Shown: positions 16,966 through 24,943 of the stretch, one piece after another
Layout of the letters: each line of letters starts with the position of its first letter
How positions within the stretch are numbered: the first letter of the stretch is position 1
Source: Flavobacterium hercynium
Lineage (GTDB): Bacteria; Bacteroidota; Bacteroidia; Flavobacteriales; Flavobacteriaceae
NCBI RefSeq assembly: GCF_002217285.1
Contig: NZ_MUGW01000054.1
Span: 1 to 64,000 of the forward strand
Reading direction: 5' to 3'
DNA: 64,000 bases
The notes under the pieces: model-generated
What the model saw: the letters and a program-made list of their open reading frames with translations, nothing else
What the model was told of the DNA's origin: nothing
Database searches by the model: none
Program-made: the position numbers and the translations under genes

Positions 16966-17661
16966 ATGAAAAAGTTAACACTATTTTTTGCTCTCCTGCT
17001 AGTTAACCACGCAGCAACAGCGCAATCTCCTACAAGCCAAGAAGTTGAAAGGTCCAACATCAAAGTTTACAACGCAGATCAGTCAGACAAAGATCAATCG
17101 GATAATTCTTATCGATGGGCAATAAAGACAGATTTAACTTCCTTAATATCACAGGAGTTTCCTATTATTGCTGAATACCGAATTACAAAAAAAATAAGTA
17201 TCGAAGCTTCTGCGGCTATCACCTACGCTTATTTCTCTAATGATGACTATTTTGACCAGTTAAAAAATGAAGATCTGGACAAAAAACCGGAAACAGATAA
17301 TGCCTTTAGAATTGGTGTAAAATATTATCCTTCGCGCAGAACCAACGCTCTTGATGGGTGGTTTGTAGGTCTGCAGGCTTTTACGAAAAACACTAAGAGA
17401 AGCTACGACGAACTTCCGGGTCTTAACGGCAGAGAAGTTTTTGACACTAAAAACAAGGAAGGAATCGCCATTCAGCTTGGAAAACAAATTTTCACCAGCA
17501 ACAATTTCTTATACGAAGCTTTATTTGGTATCGGACTTGCGAATGTAACGCGTGATTACTACGTGAGAAATGAGAAATCAATTTTTACTTTCGATCAAAT
17601 TAATGATAAAAAAACCAGTGTTTACTTTCAGTTAGGTTTGCGTGTTGGTTTAGGAAACTAA
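16966..17661 (+). CDS. Predicted outer-membrane beta-barrel protein
   Basis: A 231-residue exported protein. A signal peptide (MKKLTLFFALLLVNHAATAQ) precedes amphipathic strands such as WAIKTDLTSL, KISIEASAAITYAYF, DGWFVGLQAFTKN and the terminal SVYFQLGLRVGLGN. A C-terminal strand of this kind is typical of outer-membrane barrels. The size suggests an eight-stranded barrel. No ligand or partner can be named. A hairpin terminator follows at 17688. Confidence 0.75.
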   Translation: MKKLTLFFALLLVNHAATAQSPTSQEVERSNIKVYNADQSDKDQSDNSYRWAIKTDLTSLISQEFPIIAEYRITKKISIEASAAITYAYFSNDDYFDQLKNEDLDKKPETDNAFRIGVKYYPSRRTNALDGWFVGLQAFTKNTKRSYDELPGLNGREVFDTKNKEGIAIQLGKQIFTSNNFLYEALFGIGLANVTRDYYVRNEKSIFTFDQINDKKTSVYFQLGLRVGLGN

Positions 17662-17687
17662 TTTTAAGGAGTATTTTTTAATGGAAA

Positions 17688-17731
17688 ATTCATTGCTTTT
17701 GCTGATTGTAAAGGCAATGGATTTTTTTTTA
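17688..17731 (+). terminator. Hairpin terminator after barrel gene
   Basis: ATTCATTGC and GCAATGGAT pair, with one G-T pair, and are followed by nine T residues, 27 bases after the stop codon at 17661. Confidence 0.7.
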
Positions 17732-17787
17732 TTTAAGAATCACTCATATATGTGGATTTAATTAAACGAATACATTTAGCTTAGCAT

Positions 17788-17859
17788 CTTTGCGCCTTCG
17801 CGCCTTTGCGTGATTTTACATCATTTTTATAATTCACGCAAAGGCGCCAAGACGCAAAG
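17788..17859. repeat. CTTTGCG-type long inverted repeat
   Basis: The left arm CTTTGCGCCTTCGCGCCTT (continuing TGCGTGA) and a right arm reading TTCACGCAAAGGCGCC then AAGACGCAAAG form an imperfect stem of about 26 bases with a 19-base AT-rich loop. A related hairpin is at 51806-51890. It stands just behind the first XRE gene. Confidence 0.7.
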
Positions 17860-17864
17860 TTTTA

Positions 17865-18107
17865 TCACTCCTTTTCTAAGTCAAACTTAAAATCAAATAA
17901 TTCTTTAGGTTCAATATCTAAACCCTTTGCTATTGAAATTATAGTACCTAATGATGCTCCGTGCTCGCCATTAAGTACTCTGTATACCTGCTTAAGTTCA
18001 ATCTTTCCAACAGAAGCAACAGTCATAACATCTTTGTTATTCTTTTCCATTACTCTTTGTAAATTTTGTCCAAATGCTATAAAATATTTTTTTCTAATCT
18101 CCTTCAT
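17865..18107 (-). CDS. XRE-family DNA-binding protein, 80 aa
   Basis: An 80-residue protein that is little more than a helix-turn-helix domain. VMTVASVGKIELKQVYRVLNGEHGASLGTIISIAKGL gives the five-helix XRE pattern, with recognition helix around residues 35-45. It ends FDFKFDLEKE, very like the 92-residue XRE protein at 18535 (LLDIKFSFDEY). No partner domain is present, so it may act as a small repressor. It is the last of three same-strand XRE genes. Confidence 0.85.
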   Translation of the reverse strand: MKEIRKKYFIAFGQNLQRVMEKNNKDVMTVASVGKIELKQVYRVLNGEHGASLGTIISIAKGLDIEPKELFDFKFDLEKE

Positions 18108-18142
18108 GATGTGAAATTGGAAGACTTGGTACAGCTTAATTT

Positions 18143-18415
18143 CTATTTTGTATTCTCTTTAATAAATTTATCAACGTTTATTTCCACATTTAAAATAGTA
18201 GCCGTTTTAAGATTTAGTGCTTTTGCAAGAAAGACTAATTTTTCCAGTGTAGGATTAGCAGTTCCTCTTTCGATTGTACCAATTAAATGTTTTGTAATAG
18301 CAATATTTTTATCCGCAAGTTCTTGTTGAGAAATATGCTCGTTATCGTAATCTGAGCTGTCTACTTTTTCTCGGAGTTTTCTTAATACTTCTCCTAATTT
18401 TTCTTTTTCAGTCAC
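18143..18415 (-). CDS. XRE-family DNA-binding protein, 90 aa
   Basis: A 90-residue helix-turn-helix protein. The N-terminus MTEKEKLGEVLRKLREK is followed by HISQQELADKNIAITKHLIGTIERGTANPTLEKL, a textbook XRE domain. The start is GTG at 18415, preceded by AAGAAG; no in-frame ATG exists before the upstream stop. It lies between two further XRE genes and 35 bases upstream of the 80-residue one. Target genes are unknown; the group is next to an AT-rich putative defence cassette. Confidence 0.85.
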   Translation of the reverse strand: MTEKEKLGEVLRKLREKVDSSDYDNEHISQQELADKNIAITKHLIGTIERGTANPTLEKLVFLAKALNLKTATILNVEINVDKFIKENTK

Positions 18416-18534
18416 TTTAATCTTCTTAGCTTTTGATAAAATTCATGGCATGATATACCATTATTTTAAAGGTATTTTTTCTATTTGTAACTTCTCTTTT
18501 CATGCTTGATTCGCATTAGTAATTCATTTAAAAC

Positions 18535-18813
18535 TTAAGAATTACTTTTATATGCGGGATCAATTTCTTTATAATACTCGTCGAAGCTAAATTTTATATC
18601 CAACAATTCCATTGGATGAACTCTAAGACCTTTTGCAATTTCAAATATTGTATTGATTCTAAAATCTATACGTCCTTTTTCAATTTTGCTGATTTTACTT
18701 GCATCTAAATTACATCGTGAAGCAATCTTTTCATACGATTCCTCCTTTCTCAGAAGTTTTATTTTCTCTCCAACTTTTTCTCGTAGTTGCAAATTAATCT
18801 CTTTACTGTCCAT
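18535..18813 (-). CDS. XRE-family DNA-binding protein, 92 aa
   Basis: A 92-residue helix-turn-helix protein with ESYEKIASRCNLDASKISKIEKGRIDFRINTIFEIAKGL, an XRE domain with its recognition helix at about 38-48. It starts with ATG and is the first of the XRE trio. The intergenic space toward the divergent gene at 18971 carries an 18-bp perfect palindrome, so this protein is the obvious candidate to bind it, though that is inference from position. Confidence 0.87.
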   Translation of the reverse strand: MDSKEINLQLREKVGEKIKLLRKEESYEKIASRCNLDASKISKIEKGRIDFRINTIFEIAKGLRVHPMELLDIKFSFDEYYKEIDPAYKSNS

Positions 18814-18857
18814 TATATATTTTTTCCACTAATGTGATTCTTTTAAAGAAAAAATTT

Positions 18858-18875
18858 ATGGTCGAATTCGACCAT
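18858..18875. promoter_or_regulatory. 18-bp perfect palindrome, probable operator
   Basis: ATGGTCGAATTCGACCAT is self-complementary over all 18 bases. It ends 16 bases before the TATATTTG motif at 18892, so it covers the -33 region of the rightward promoter, and it is 44 bases from the start of the 92-residue XRE gene. This is the layout expected for a repressor site serving a divergent pair. Confidence 0.7.
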
Positions 18876-18891
18876 GTTTTTAATAATTTTA

Positions 18892-18899
18892 TATATTTG
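18892..18899 (+). promoter_or_regulatory. TATATTTG -7 element
   Basis: TATATTTG followed by CAC fits the Bacteroidota -7 consensus TAnnTTTG and would start the transcript about 65 bases before the ATG at 18971. Confidence 0.6.
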
Positions 18900-18970
18900 C
18901 ACTTCAAATACATCCAGAAAATATGTTTTTGTGATTCTTCAACTAAAAATATTTGAAGCATTTGATTAGA

Positions 18971-19540
18971 ATGAATATCGCAAACCAATATTATAATCGT
19001 TTCCGCATGAAAAAAAATAAAATATCTTTTGAAACTACTTTTTGGGCACACCAGGAATTAGAAAATCCTTTTGAAGTTATTGATTACTTTTTAGGTTGTG
19101 AAAGTCTCCCTTTTTACAAACAAACCTTAAGCGAAATAGTTTTTTACAGAAGTAAAGATGAAGTATACCAAAAAGAATGTCCGGGAGATGTATTTTTCTG
19201 TTACACCGCTCTTCGTTCTTTTCTTAGAGCTTGTTCGGCTCTGCAACATAAAAGCAAAAAATGGAAGGTTACCGAAATTTCCGCCGAAAGAAGGTCTATT
19301 CTCTCGCTGGCATCCTTAACTGCCGAAGAATACGAAAATCCTTTTATCGTGTTTCAAAATGCTTTCGCAGAACATTCCTTAGCCGACTTCGAGTTTTTCT
19401 TATGTGAAATCATACATCTGTCCTTACGCCCCACTATTGTAGAATTTGATTCTGACTTGCTTACGCCTTATATTCATGTGATCAAAATGCTGGACGCTAG
19501 TCAATTGTTGTTGGAGAGTCAGGTTGAGAAGGTTTATTGA
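18971..19540 (+). CDS. Conserved protein of unknown function divergent from XRE genes
   Basis: A 189-residue soluble protein that I do not recognise. The start at the ATG at 18971 is preferred to the upstream TTG; a second ATG at 19007 is also possible. The protein is helix rich, with aromatic and acidic clusters (ETTFWAHQELENPFEVIDYFL, split here as two motifs: FWAHQELENPF and EVIDYFLGCE). It has four or five scattered cysteines without a metal-binding spacing, no signal peptide and no membrane segment. It is likely controlled through the palindrome in front of it and ends at a strong terminator. Confidence 0.7.
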   Translation: MNIANQYYNRFRMKKNKISFETTFWAHQELENPFEVIDYFLGCESLPFYKQTLSEIVFYRSKDEVYQKECPGDVFFCYTALRSFLRACSALQHKSKKWKVTEISAERRSILSLASLTAEEYENPFIVFQNAFAEHSLADFEFFLCEIIHLSLRPTIVEFDSDLLTPYIHVIKMLDASQLLLESQVEKVY

Positions 19541-19968
19541 TGGTTGTTTGGTTTTCGGACTTCGGGACTTTTATTATTGAAATTTAACATGAAAAAGAGG
19601 TGCATAAGCACCTCTTTTTTTATTCGATAGAGTAAAACAGGTGTTATTACGGTATTTCCCTTTGGATTAATAGCCTAATATTGTTGTTTTAGTAGCCTAA
19701 TATGGTAAACCGTAAGGAAATGTAAAAGTGCTTATGTATGTTTGGGAAAACTATATACAACGGAATTAAATGAAGCTGTTTTTATAGTATTAATAAACAA
19801 GTTTCGGGAGATAATTATAAAAATTAGATTTTCTAAAACAGTTTATTTATTCTCTTTACCTAGTTTCGAAAGTTTGCACATAATGATGGTCTAAAATTAA
19901 CAAACTGAAATTAAACAAACTCTTATATTTCAAAAAGTAGTCTTATGGAACTTTAAATTTGTAAACTT
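19541..19968. other. Intergenic region before defence-like cassette
   Basis: After the terminator at 19592 this 428-base space holds TTACGG...ATTTCC near 19648 mirrored by CCGTAA...GGAAAT near 19707, with TAGCCTAATAT twice in between (about 19670 and 19691). The remainder is AT rich with no open frame of interest and no clear promoter for the cassette. Confidence 0.5.
19592..19620 (+). terminator. Strong intrinsic terminator
   Basis: AAAAAGAGGTGC, loop ATAA, and GCACCTCTTTTTT form a perfect stem with a T-tract, 51 bases after the stop of the upstream gene. Confidence 0.9.
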
Positions 19969-20787
19969 ATGAATTGGATCTTAAATTCTAATAATCTTGG
20001 TCGTAAATTGGATGATCAAAAAAATCAAAAAATCATATTTACTCAAAAAAGAAAATTTTCTGGTGAAGTTGGAGAATATATAATTATTTTAGAAAAAAAC
20101 AATTACAAATGGGTATTTACAAAATACTTTGAAATAACAGATATTGAACAAGATCTGATAGATGACAATTACAATAAAGTAACTATTTCATTGGAATTAA
20201 AAACTTCATTTAAACAACATAAATTGATAGAAGATTATAGTTATAGTTTACTCAGAGTAAATAATTTTAAAGCACCTCAAAGACATTTCAACAGAATATA
20301 TAGTAGAATTGAAGATGTCGAATTTGATGCAATTATAAAGGATAAAATTTATACTAATCGAACAATATTGGGAACCATTTTAAATGCCCTACATCCAGAT
20401 CATCAAAAATCATTTCTCCAATTTTTAGCAATTGAAGAACCAACATTATTAATTAATAAAACAGATGTTGATAAGGCATTAAATTATTTGTACGACTATG
20501 TAAGAGAAAGTATTATTGAACCCATAATTTATCTTAAAAACTCCAGTGAATTATTTAATAGTGTTTTCGAAAATAATGCTTTAGAGAAGTTAGGTTTTAC
20601 TAATGATATAGAAAAAAGTACAGAAATAAAAATGTTAAAACCACAAATAAAATTAATTGAGGAGTACCTCGAATTTTTACCATTATTAAACAAATCTAAT
20701 AGAGATACTAAAATAAATACCATTTTTGAAAATCAAAAATTCATAGCCTTATTCAGAAATTCTCGGTTACCAATAAACCTTAAATAA
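19969..20787 (+). CDS. Unrecognised protein, first gene of the ATPase-nuclease cassette
   Basis: A 272-residue protein that I cannot assign. The first 110 residues alternate short strands (KIIFTQKRKF, EYIIILEKNNYKWVFTKYFEI, KVTISLELKT) and could be a small beta-barrel, in principle like the EVE/PUA-type readers seen in restriction systems; that is speculation from pattern only. Residues 115-272 are mainly helical. No signal peptide, membrane segment or catalytic motif is visible. It starts with ATG and is followed two bases later by the nuclease-like gene, so the two must be cotranscribed. Codons are strongly AT biased compared with flanking core genes. Confidence 0.75.
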   Translation: MNWILNSNNLGRKLDDQKNQKIIFTQKRKFSGEVGEYIIILEKNNYKWVFTKYFEITDIEQDLIDDNYNKVTISLELKTSFKQHKLIEDYSYSLLRVNNFKAPQRHFNRIYSRIEDVEFDAIIKDKIYTNRTILGTILNALHPDHQKSFLQFLAIEEPTLLINKTDVDKALNYLYDYVRESIIEPIIYLKNSSELFNSVFENNALEKLGFTNDIEKSTEIKMLKPQIKLIEEYLEFLPLLNKSNRDTKINTIFENQKFIALFRNSRLPINLK

Positions 20788-20789
20788 AT

Positions 20790-21467
20790 ATGAATCTAGA
20801 AGATATAAAAAAATTAAAAGTTGCCACTGAAAAATTAACAAAATGGGAAACAACTGGTCAAGCTTTCGGGCACTTTGAAAATATTAAATCAAAACCTAAA
20901 GGAGATAATATTTATGAGTTTTTTTGCTGTATGAAGATAATTAAAGATCTGCAAAAAAATTATAATATAGAATTAATTCCAACAAGTAAAGGAGAATATA
21001 TATTCCCAGAAAGTCCTGCTCAAAAAAATGGCTGGGCATATTTTACAATTGAACCTAAAAACAAAACTTTAAATTCTTATCAGATATGTTTCGGAACAAA
21101 CATTAAATTAAGTAGTTCACCAAAAACAACTTGCGCACCAGATATTTCTTTTCAAGGAATTAATAGCGGTAATAACCCAGATGAAAATGATGTGGAATTA
21201 ATTATGGATGCAAAATTCAAAAAAAATCGAGATACTAAATTTAGTATAACGACAATAAGAGAGTTTGCAACAATGATTATTGACTTAAAAACTGACAAAG
21301 CCTTATTGACGGATATACAGTTTAATGATTTTAAAAATATGAAATCAAATTGCTTGATATCGAACGGACAAGTAATTGACAAACATGAACAATATTGTAA
21401 AAATAAGAATATTTTACAAGTCGGTTCTTTTGTTTATGATAATACAAAATATGATGTTATTGGATAA
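20790..21467 (+). CDS. PD-(D/E)XK nuclease-like protein
   Basis: A 225-residue protein with the pattern of a restriction-type nuclease. An early helix IYEFFCCMKIIKDL carries Glu43, then CAPDIS places Asp118 and ELIMDAKFKK gives Asp140 and Lys142, i.e. E...PD...(D)xK with a 22-residue spacing. That is the PD-(D/E)XK active-site arrangement. Related cores occur in McrC-like and other modification-dependent nucleases, but no AAA+ McrB gene is present. It follows the 272-residue gene by two bases and precedes the GHKL ATPase gene by 156 bases. Assignment rests on motif reading, not on alignment. Confidence 0.65.
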   Translation: MNLEDIKKLKVATEKLTKWETTGQAFGHFENIKSKPKGDNIYEFFCCMKIIKDLQKNYNIELIPTSKGEYIFPESPAQKNGWAYFTIEPKNKTLNSYQICFGTNIKLSSSPKTTCAPDISFQGINSGNNPDENDVELIMDAKFKKNRDTKFSITTIREFATMIIDLKTDKALLTDIQFNDFKNMKSNCLISNGQVIDKHEQYCKNKNILQVGSFVYDNTKYDVIG

Positions 21468-21623
21468 TATTACAAAAACCGATATAAAACTTCTTGACTT
21501 CTTTTAAATATAAATGATCTCACAAAAGCAGAATTAATATTTTGAAATTGAATATAGTAATGAATACGAAATTAATAGAATTTGTATTGCTTAGTGATTT
21601 AAAAGCAAAAAACTAAAAAAAAT
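21468..21623. other. Spacer with short broken frames
   Basis: Between the nuclease and ATPase genes lie short protein-like strings in different frames, for instance LLDNITKTDIKLLDFF, then NINDLTKAELIF and EIEYSNEYEINRICIA, each ended by stops. These look like a decayed coding segment, but the pieces are too short to identify. No terminator is seen, so the upstream transcript may continue into the ATPase gene. Confidence 0.35.
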
Positions 21624-24600
21624 ATGACGGAAGCAGAATTAGAAAGACAAAATTTAAGGGTGGATAGTGAGGCTCGCGATATAATTCACAACATAAATAA
21701 GTTAAAAAGTTTTGATGAAAATCAAAAAACTAGATGGGTTTGGGAATTGTTACAAAATGCAAAAGACGTAGCAACATCTGACGGAGTTGATATTATATTT
21801 AAACTTGAAGACGATAGGATTGAAATAAGTCATAACGGTACACCATTTGAGACCAAACATCTAGTAGCATTGCTTCTCAAGAATTCTACAAAATCTTTAG
21901 GATGTGATGATGGAACCACTGGCAAATATGGAACTGGTTTTGTTACCACTCATATTCTTAATAAAGAGGTTACTATTTCTGGAATTCATAAAAATGCTAG
22001 TGGAGAAAGGCATTTTAAAATAGAAATAAATAGAACATCAGCCTTACTTGATGAAGTTTCAGCTTTAAACGAAATGAAAAAATCAATCGCTAAATCATTT
22101 GAAACCATTAACATATTGTCTAAATGTCCCGCAGAAACAATAAATAAATATAGTCACTCATTTATTTATAATTTAAATGAATCTTCTAAAGTTTATGCAG
22201 AACTTGGACTATTTGAGTTAGAGAAAAATATTTTATTTACATTATTAATTAATAAAGGTGATAAGGAAAGAAAAAAAATCAACTCAGTAACTATAATCAA
22301 AGATGGAGCAACGAAGTTATATACTATAGAATCGAATCCCAGTAAAATTAATGGATTAAACTACCTGACCGTGGGAGAAAATGATAAAGGTATATTATAT
22401 AAAGAGGTGGGAGATTTAATTTTTGGTATTCCTGTCAAAAAAAGTAATGAAATTTATTCCTTATTAAGGATAGAAAATCAAGCTGTCTTATATAAAGAAT
22501 TTCCTCTTATAGGAACTGAGTTTTTCAATTTACCAGTATTTATACAACATAGTGAATTTAAACCAACTGAACCAAGAGATGGTATAATTACTATAAAAGA
22601 TGAAGAAGACAAACCAGACTCTATCGCTGATTCAAATAGGAGTTGTTTATTAGATTTTAGAGTTGAATACCTCAAATTTTTAGAAATATTAATTCAACAT
22701 AAAGTTCAAGATTTATATCATCTTGCATTATCAGGGCTACCAATAGAAACAAAAAAATATACTGGAAAAGATTGGTATATTAAAATGATACAAAAGCCAA
22801 TAAGAGACTTTATAGTAAATAAAGAGATTATAAATACTGTAGCAGGAAAATTATCAAAGATAGGCGAAACTAAATTTCCAACAACTAATCAAACTCCTAA
22901 CGATTCATTTTATAATGTTGTAATTGGTTTATTACCAGATAAAATTCCTAGTAGCGATTGTTTTTCCTTTTTAGATCGGGTTATAAATCAAGAAATTGAA
23001 AATTGGCCTGAAAACATCTCTATTTCATTAGAACAGCTACTAAGCAGCTTACCTGAAATTGTTAACAACAAAAATGAGATACCGTTTAAAAGTTTAAAAA
23101 TTCTCTATCAATATTTACAATCTATTAATTCTACATTAGGGGAAACATTTTGTATTTATCTAAATGAAAAAAATGAATTCCAAGTTAGAGATAAGGTTAA
23201 AATTTATCCACACATAGATAATGAAATAAAATCGGTTTCTGAAAGGTTGGGTAGAAATTTAGATCTAGAATTTTTAAATCGGAGCTTAGGAAATGATATT
23301 CCTGGAATTGGATTATTTGATTTAGAAGATTTTTATAAAAAATTAAATAATGAAGTTATCAGTAAAATTGATCCAGAAAAAGCAACAGAAGAACAAATAT
23401 CAGCAATTCTACATATTAATACTTTATTTAAAACAGATAGAGCCACAAAACGCGAAGTTTGGCTCGACATGCTAAAGGAACTTTTACCAACGCATTTTGG
23501 TGAAAAAAAATATATTTCTATTGATTATGATAATTACTTTCAACCCGCAGAATTATGGACTGTAAAATACATTTGTTATTTAATTCAAAAAGAGATAAAA
23601 ATTAATCAATTTGCTGATGTTTACTTTAATGGAAACATCATTTTAACATATGATTGGTTAAATAGGTTTTTAAACTATATAAATGATTCAAGAGAGGATA
23701 TAAAGGCTTTTTTAACTCGATATAATATAATTCCGACTCAAAACGACGGTATATTTAAAGCATATAGCGAATATTTATATAAAGAAGATAACCCAGACTA
23801 TTTTGATGAAGAACTTAAAATTATTGCAAAAGAAAAATGCATTTTCAATTCAGGAGATTATCTAATAAAAAATGAAATACAAGTATCTGATCTTAGAACG
23901 ACAAATATTGAACTTATTACTAAGCATATCGATAAACTTTTTGAAGATGAAAGAATAGCGACAAAAGTAGCAATAGATGGAGCTCTTCATAATACTTTTA
24001 ACATTATAAATACTTGGTTTGATAAACATTCAGATGCATCAAGTTATCTTAAAACATTTGCTTCAAAAAGGGATATGTTATATGTTATTTCTTTAGGAGA
24101 GGGATTTAGCAAGCAAATTAAAACATTGAAAGAGTATGGAAAATCAATGGAAGATATTGCCGAATTAGCCAAGATAAGTTTGTCAGCATCTGAAATGAGA
24201 GAACTTGAAAGAGTTGCTAATGAATTAGGAACAAATGAACTTCTTAAGAAAGCACAAGAAATGATTTCTTTGAGAGATCAAAGACTTAGATGGAAGCAGA
24301 TTGGAAACACAGCTGAAAATGCTTTTAAAAAAATATTTGAAGGATTGGAAATGGAAATTGAACTTTCAAATCCAGATGTAGGAAAAGATTTTGAGATATT
24401 ATTAAAATCAAATAAATTCTCCATCGAAATAAAAAATGTAATTGAAGGAAAAGAGAATGTAAGATTATCAATTCTACAAGGTCGTACTGCTGTTAAAGAA
24501 AAAGAAAATTATGCATTATGTGTTTTCACTCGTCTCAATGATACTGATGAAATTACGGAAGAATATTTCAAAAAAAACTCAAAATTTATAAAAGACATAG

Positions 24601-24794
24601 GTTATCAAATTGGTGATAAAATTGAAAATTGGGATAATGGATTAAAAAAACTATTTTCATCTGACGAAATAAAAGTATATCTAGATGAAAAAAAGGAAAC
24701 CGTTTATGTAAATAGAAGTATATGGAGAAAAGGTGATTCATTCGATAAATTTATGATTGATTTACAGAAATACTTCAACTATGAAATTACTTAA
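21624..24794 (+). CDS. Large GHKL ATPase with C-terminal nuclease-like domain
   Basis: A 1056-residue protein. The N-terminal 120 residues are a GHKL ATP-binding domain of the sacsin/Hsp90/MutL type: ELLQNAKD at 41-48 (Glu41, Asn45), EISHNGTPF at 67-75 and GKYGTGFVTTHIL at 100-112. A long helical middle follows. From about residue 890 there is QIGNTAENAFKKIF, KDFEIL (Asp922), FSIEIKN (Glu935, Lys937) and NVRLSILQGRTA, the layout of DUF3883/NOV_C and PD-(D/E)XK folds. GHKL ATPases joined to nucleases are known from bacterial defence loci (MutL/MORC-like families). The composition is very AT rich: 21/60 or fewer G+C in most lines, and 12 of 60 at 22201-22260. A hairpin terminator follows. Confidence 0.8.
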   Translation: MTEAELERQNLRVDSEARDIIHNINKLKSFDENQKTRWVWELLQNAKDVATSDGVDIIFKLEDDRIEISHNGTPFETKHLVALLLKNSTKSLGCDDGTTGKYGTGFVTTHILNKEVTISGIHKNASGERHFKIEINRTSALLDEVSALNEMKKSIAKSFETINILSKCPAETINKYSHSFIYNLNESSKVYAELGLFELEKNILFTLLINKGDKERKKINSVTIIKDGATKLYTIESNPSKINGLNYLTVGENDKGILYKEVGDLIFGIPVKKSNEIYSLLRIENQAVLYKEFPLIGTEFFNLPVFIQHSEFKPTEPRDGIITIKDEEDKPDSIADSNRSCLLDFRVEYLKFLEILIQHKVQDLYHLALSGLPIETKKYTGKDWYIKMIQKPIRDFIVNKEIINTVAGKLSKIGETKFPTTNQTPNDSFYNVVIGLLPDKIPSSDCFSFLDRVINQEIENWPENISISLEQLLSSLPEIVNNKNEIPFKSLKILYQYLQSINSTLGETFCIYLNEKNEFQVRDKVKIYPHIDNEIKSVSERLGRNLDLEFLNRSLGNDIPGIGLFDLEDFYKKLNNEVISKIDPEKATEEQISAILHINTLFKTDRATKREVWLDMLKELLPTHFGEKKYISIDYDNYFQPAELWTVKYICYLIQKEIKINQFADVYFNGNIILTYDWLNRFLNYINDSREDIKAFLTRYNIIPTQNDGIFKAYSEYLYKEDNPDYFDEELKIIAKEKCIFNSGDYLIKNEIQVSDLRTTNIELITKHIDKLFEDERIATKVAIDGALHNTFNIINTWFDKHSDASSYLKTFASKRDMLYVISLGEGFSKQIKTLKEYGKSMEDIAELAKISLSASEMRELERVANELGTNELLKKAQEMISLRDQRLRWKQIGNTAENAFKKIFEGLEMEIELSNPDVGKDFEILLKSNKFSIEIKNVIEGKENVRLSILQGRTAVKEKENYALCVFTRLNDTDEITEEYFKKNSKFIKDIGYQIGDKIENWDNGLKKLFSSDEIKVYLDEKKETVYVNRSIWRKGDSFDKFMIDLQKYFNYEIT

Positions 24795-24830
24795 AAACAC
24801 TAAATGCGTCAAAATTCTTCTGACTTTTTG

Positions 24831-24882
24831 TTTAAGATTTGGTGAATACTTTGTTTTATACAAATCTTAAAATTATTTTTTT
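24831..24882 (+). terminator. Probable terminator after ATPase gene
   Basis: TTTAAGATTTG and CAAATCTTAAAA form an 11-base stem with a 19-base loop, followed by TT and a run of nine or more T. It lies 37 bases after the stop at 24794. Confidence 0.55.
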
Positions 24883-24943
24883 TTAAAGTTTGTTTTAAAA
24901 ACCAGAAACTTATAGATATTTTAATTGTCTTTAGATCTTTAAC

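Noticed and set aside
16907..16981. GTG start of the 495-aa secreted protein
   Set aside because: The extra 25 residues would precede a perfect signal peptide and overlap the divergent gene start.
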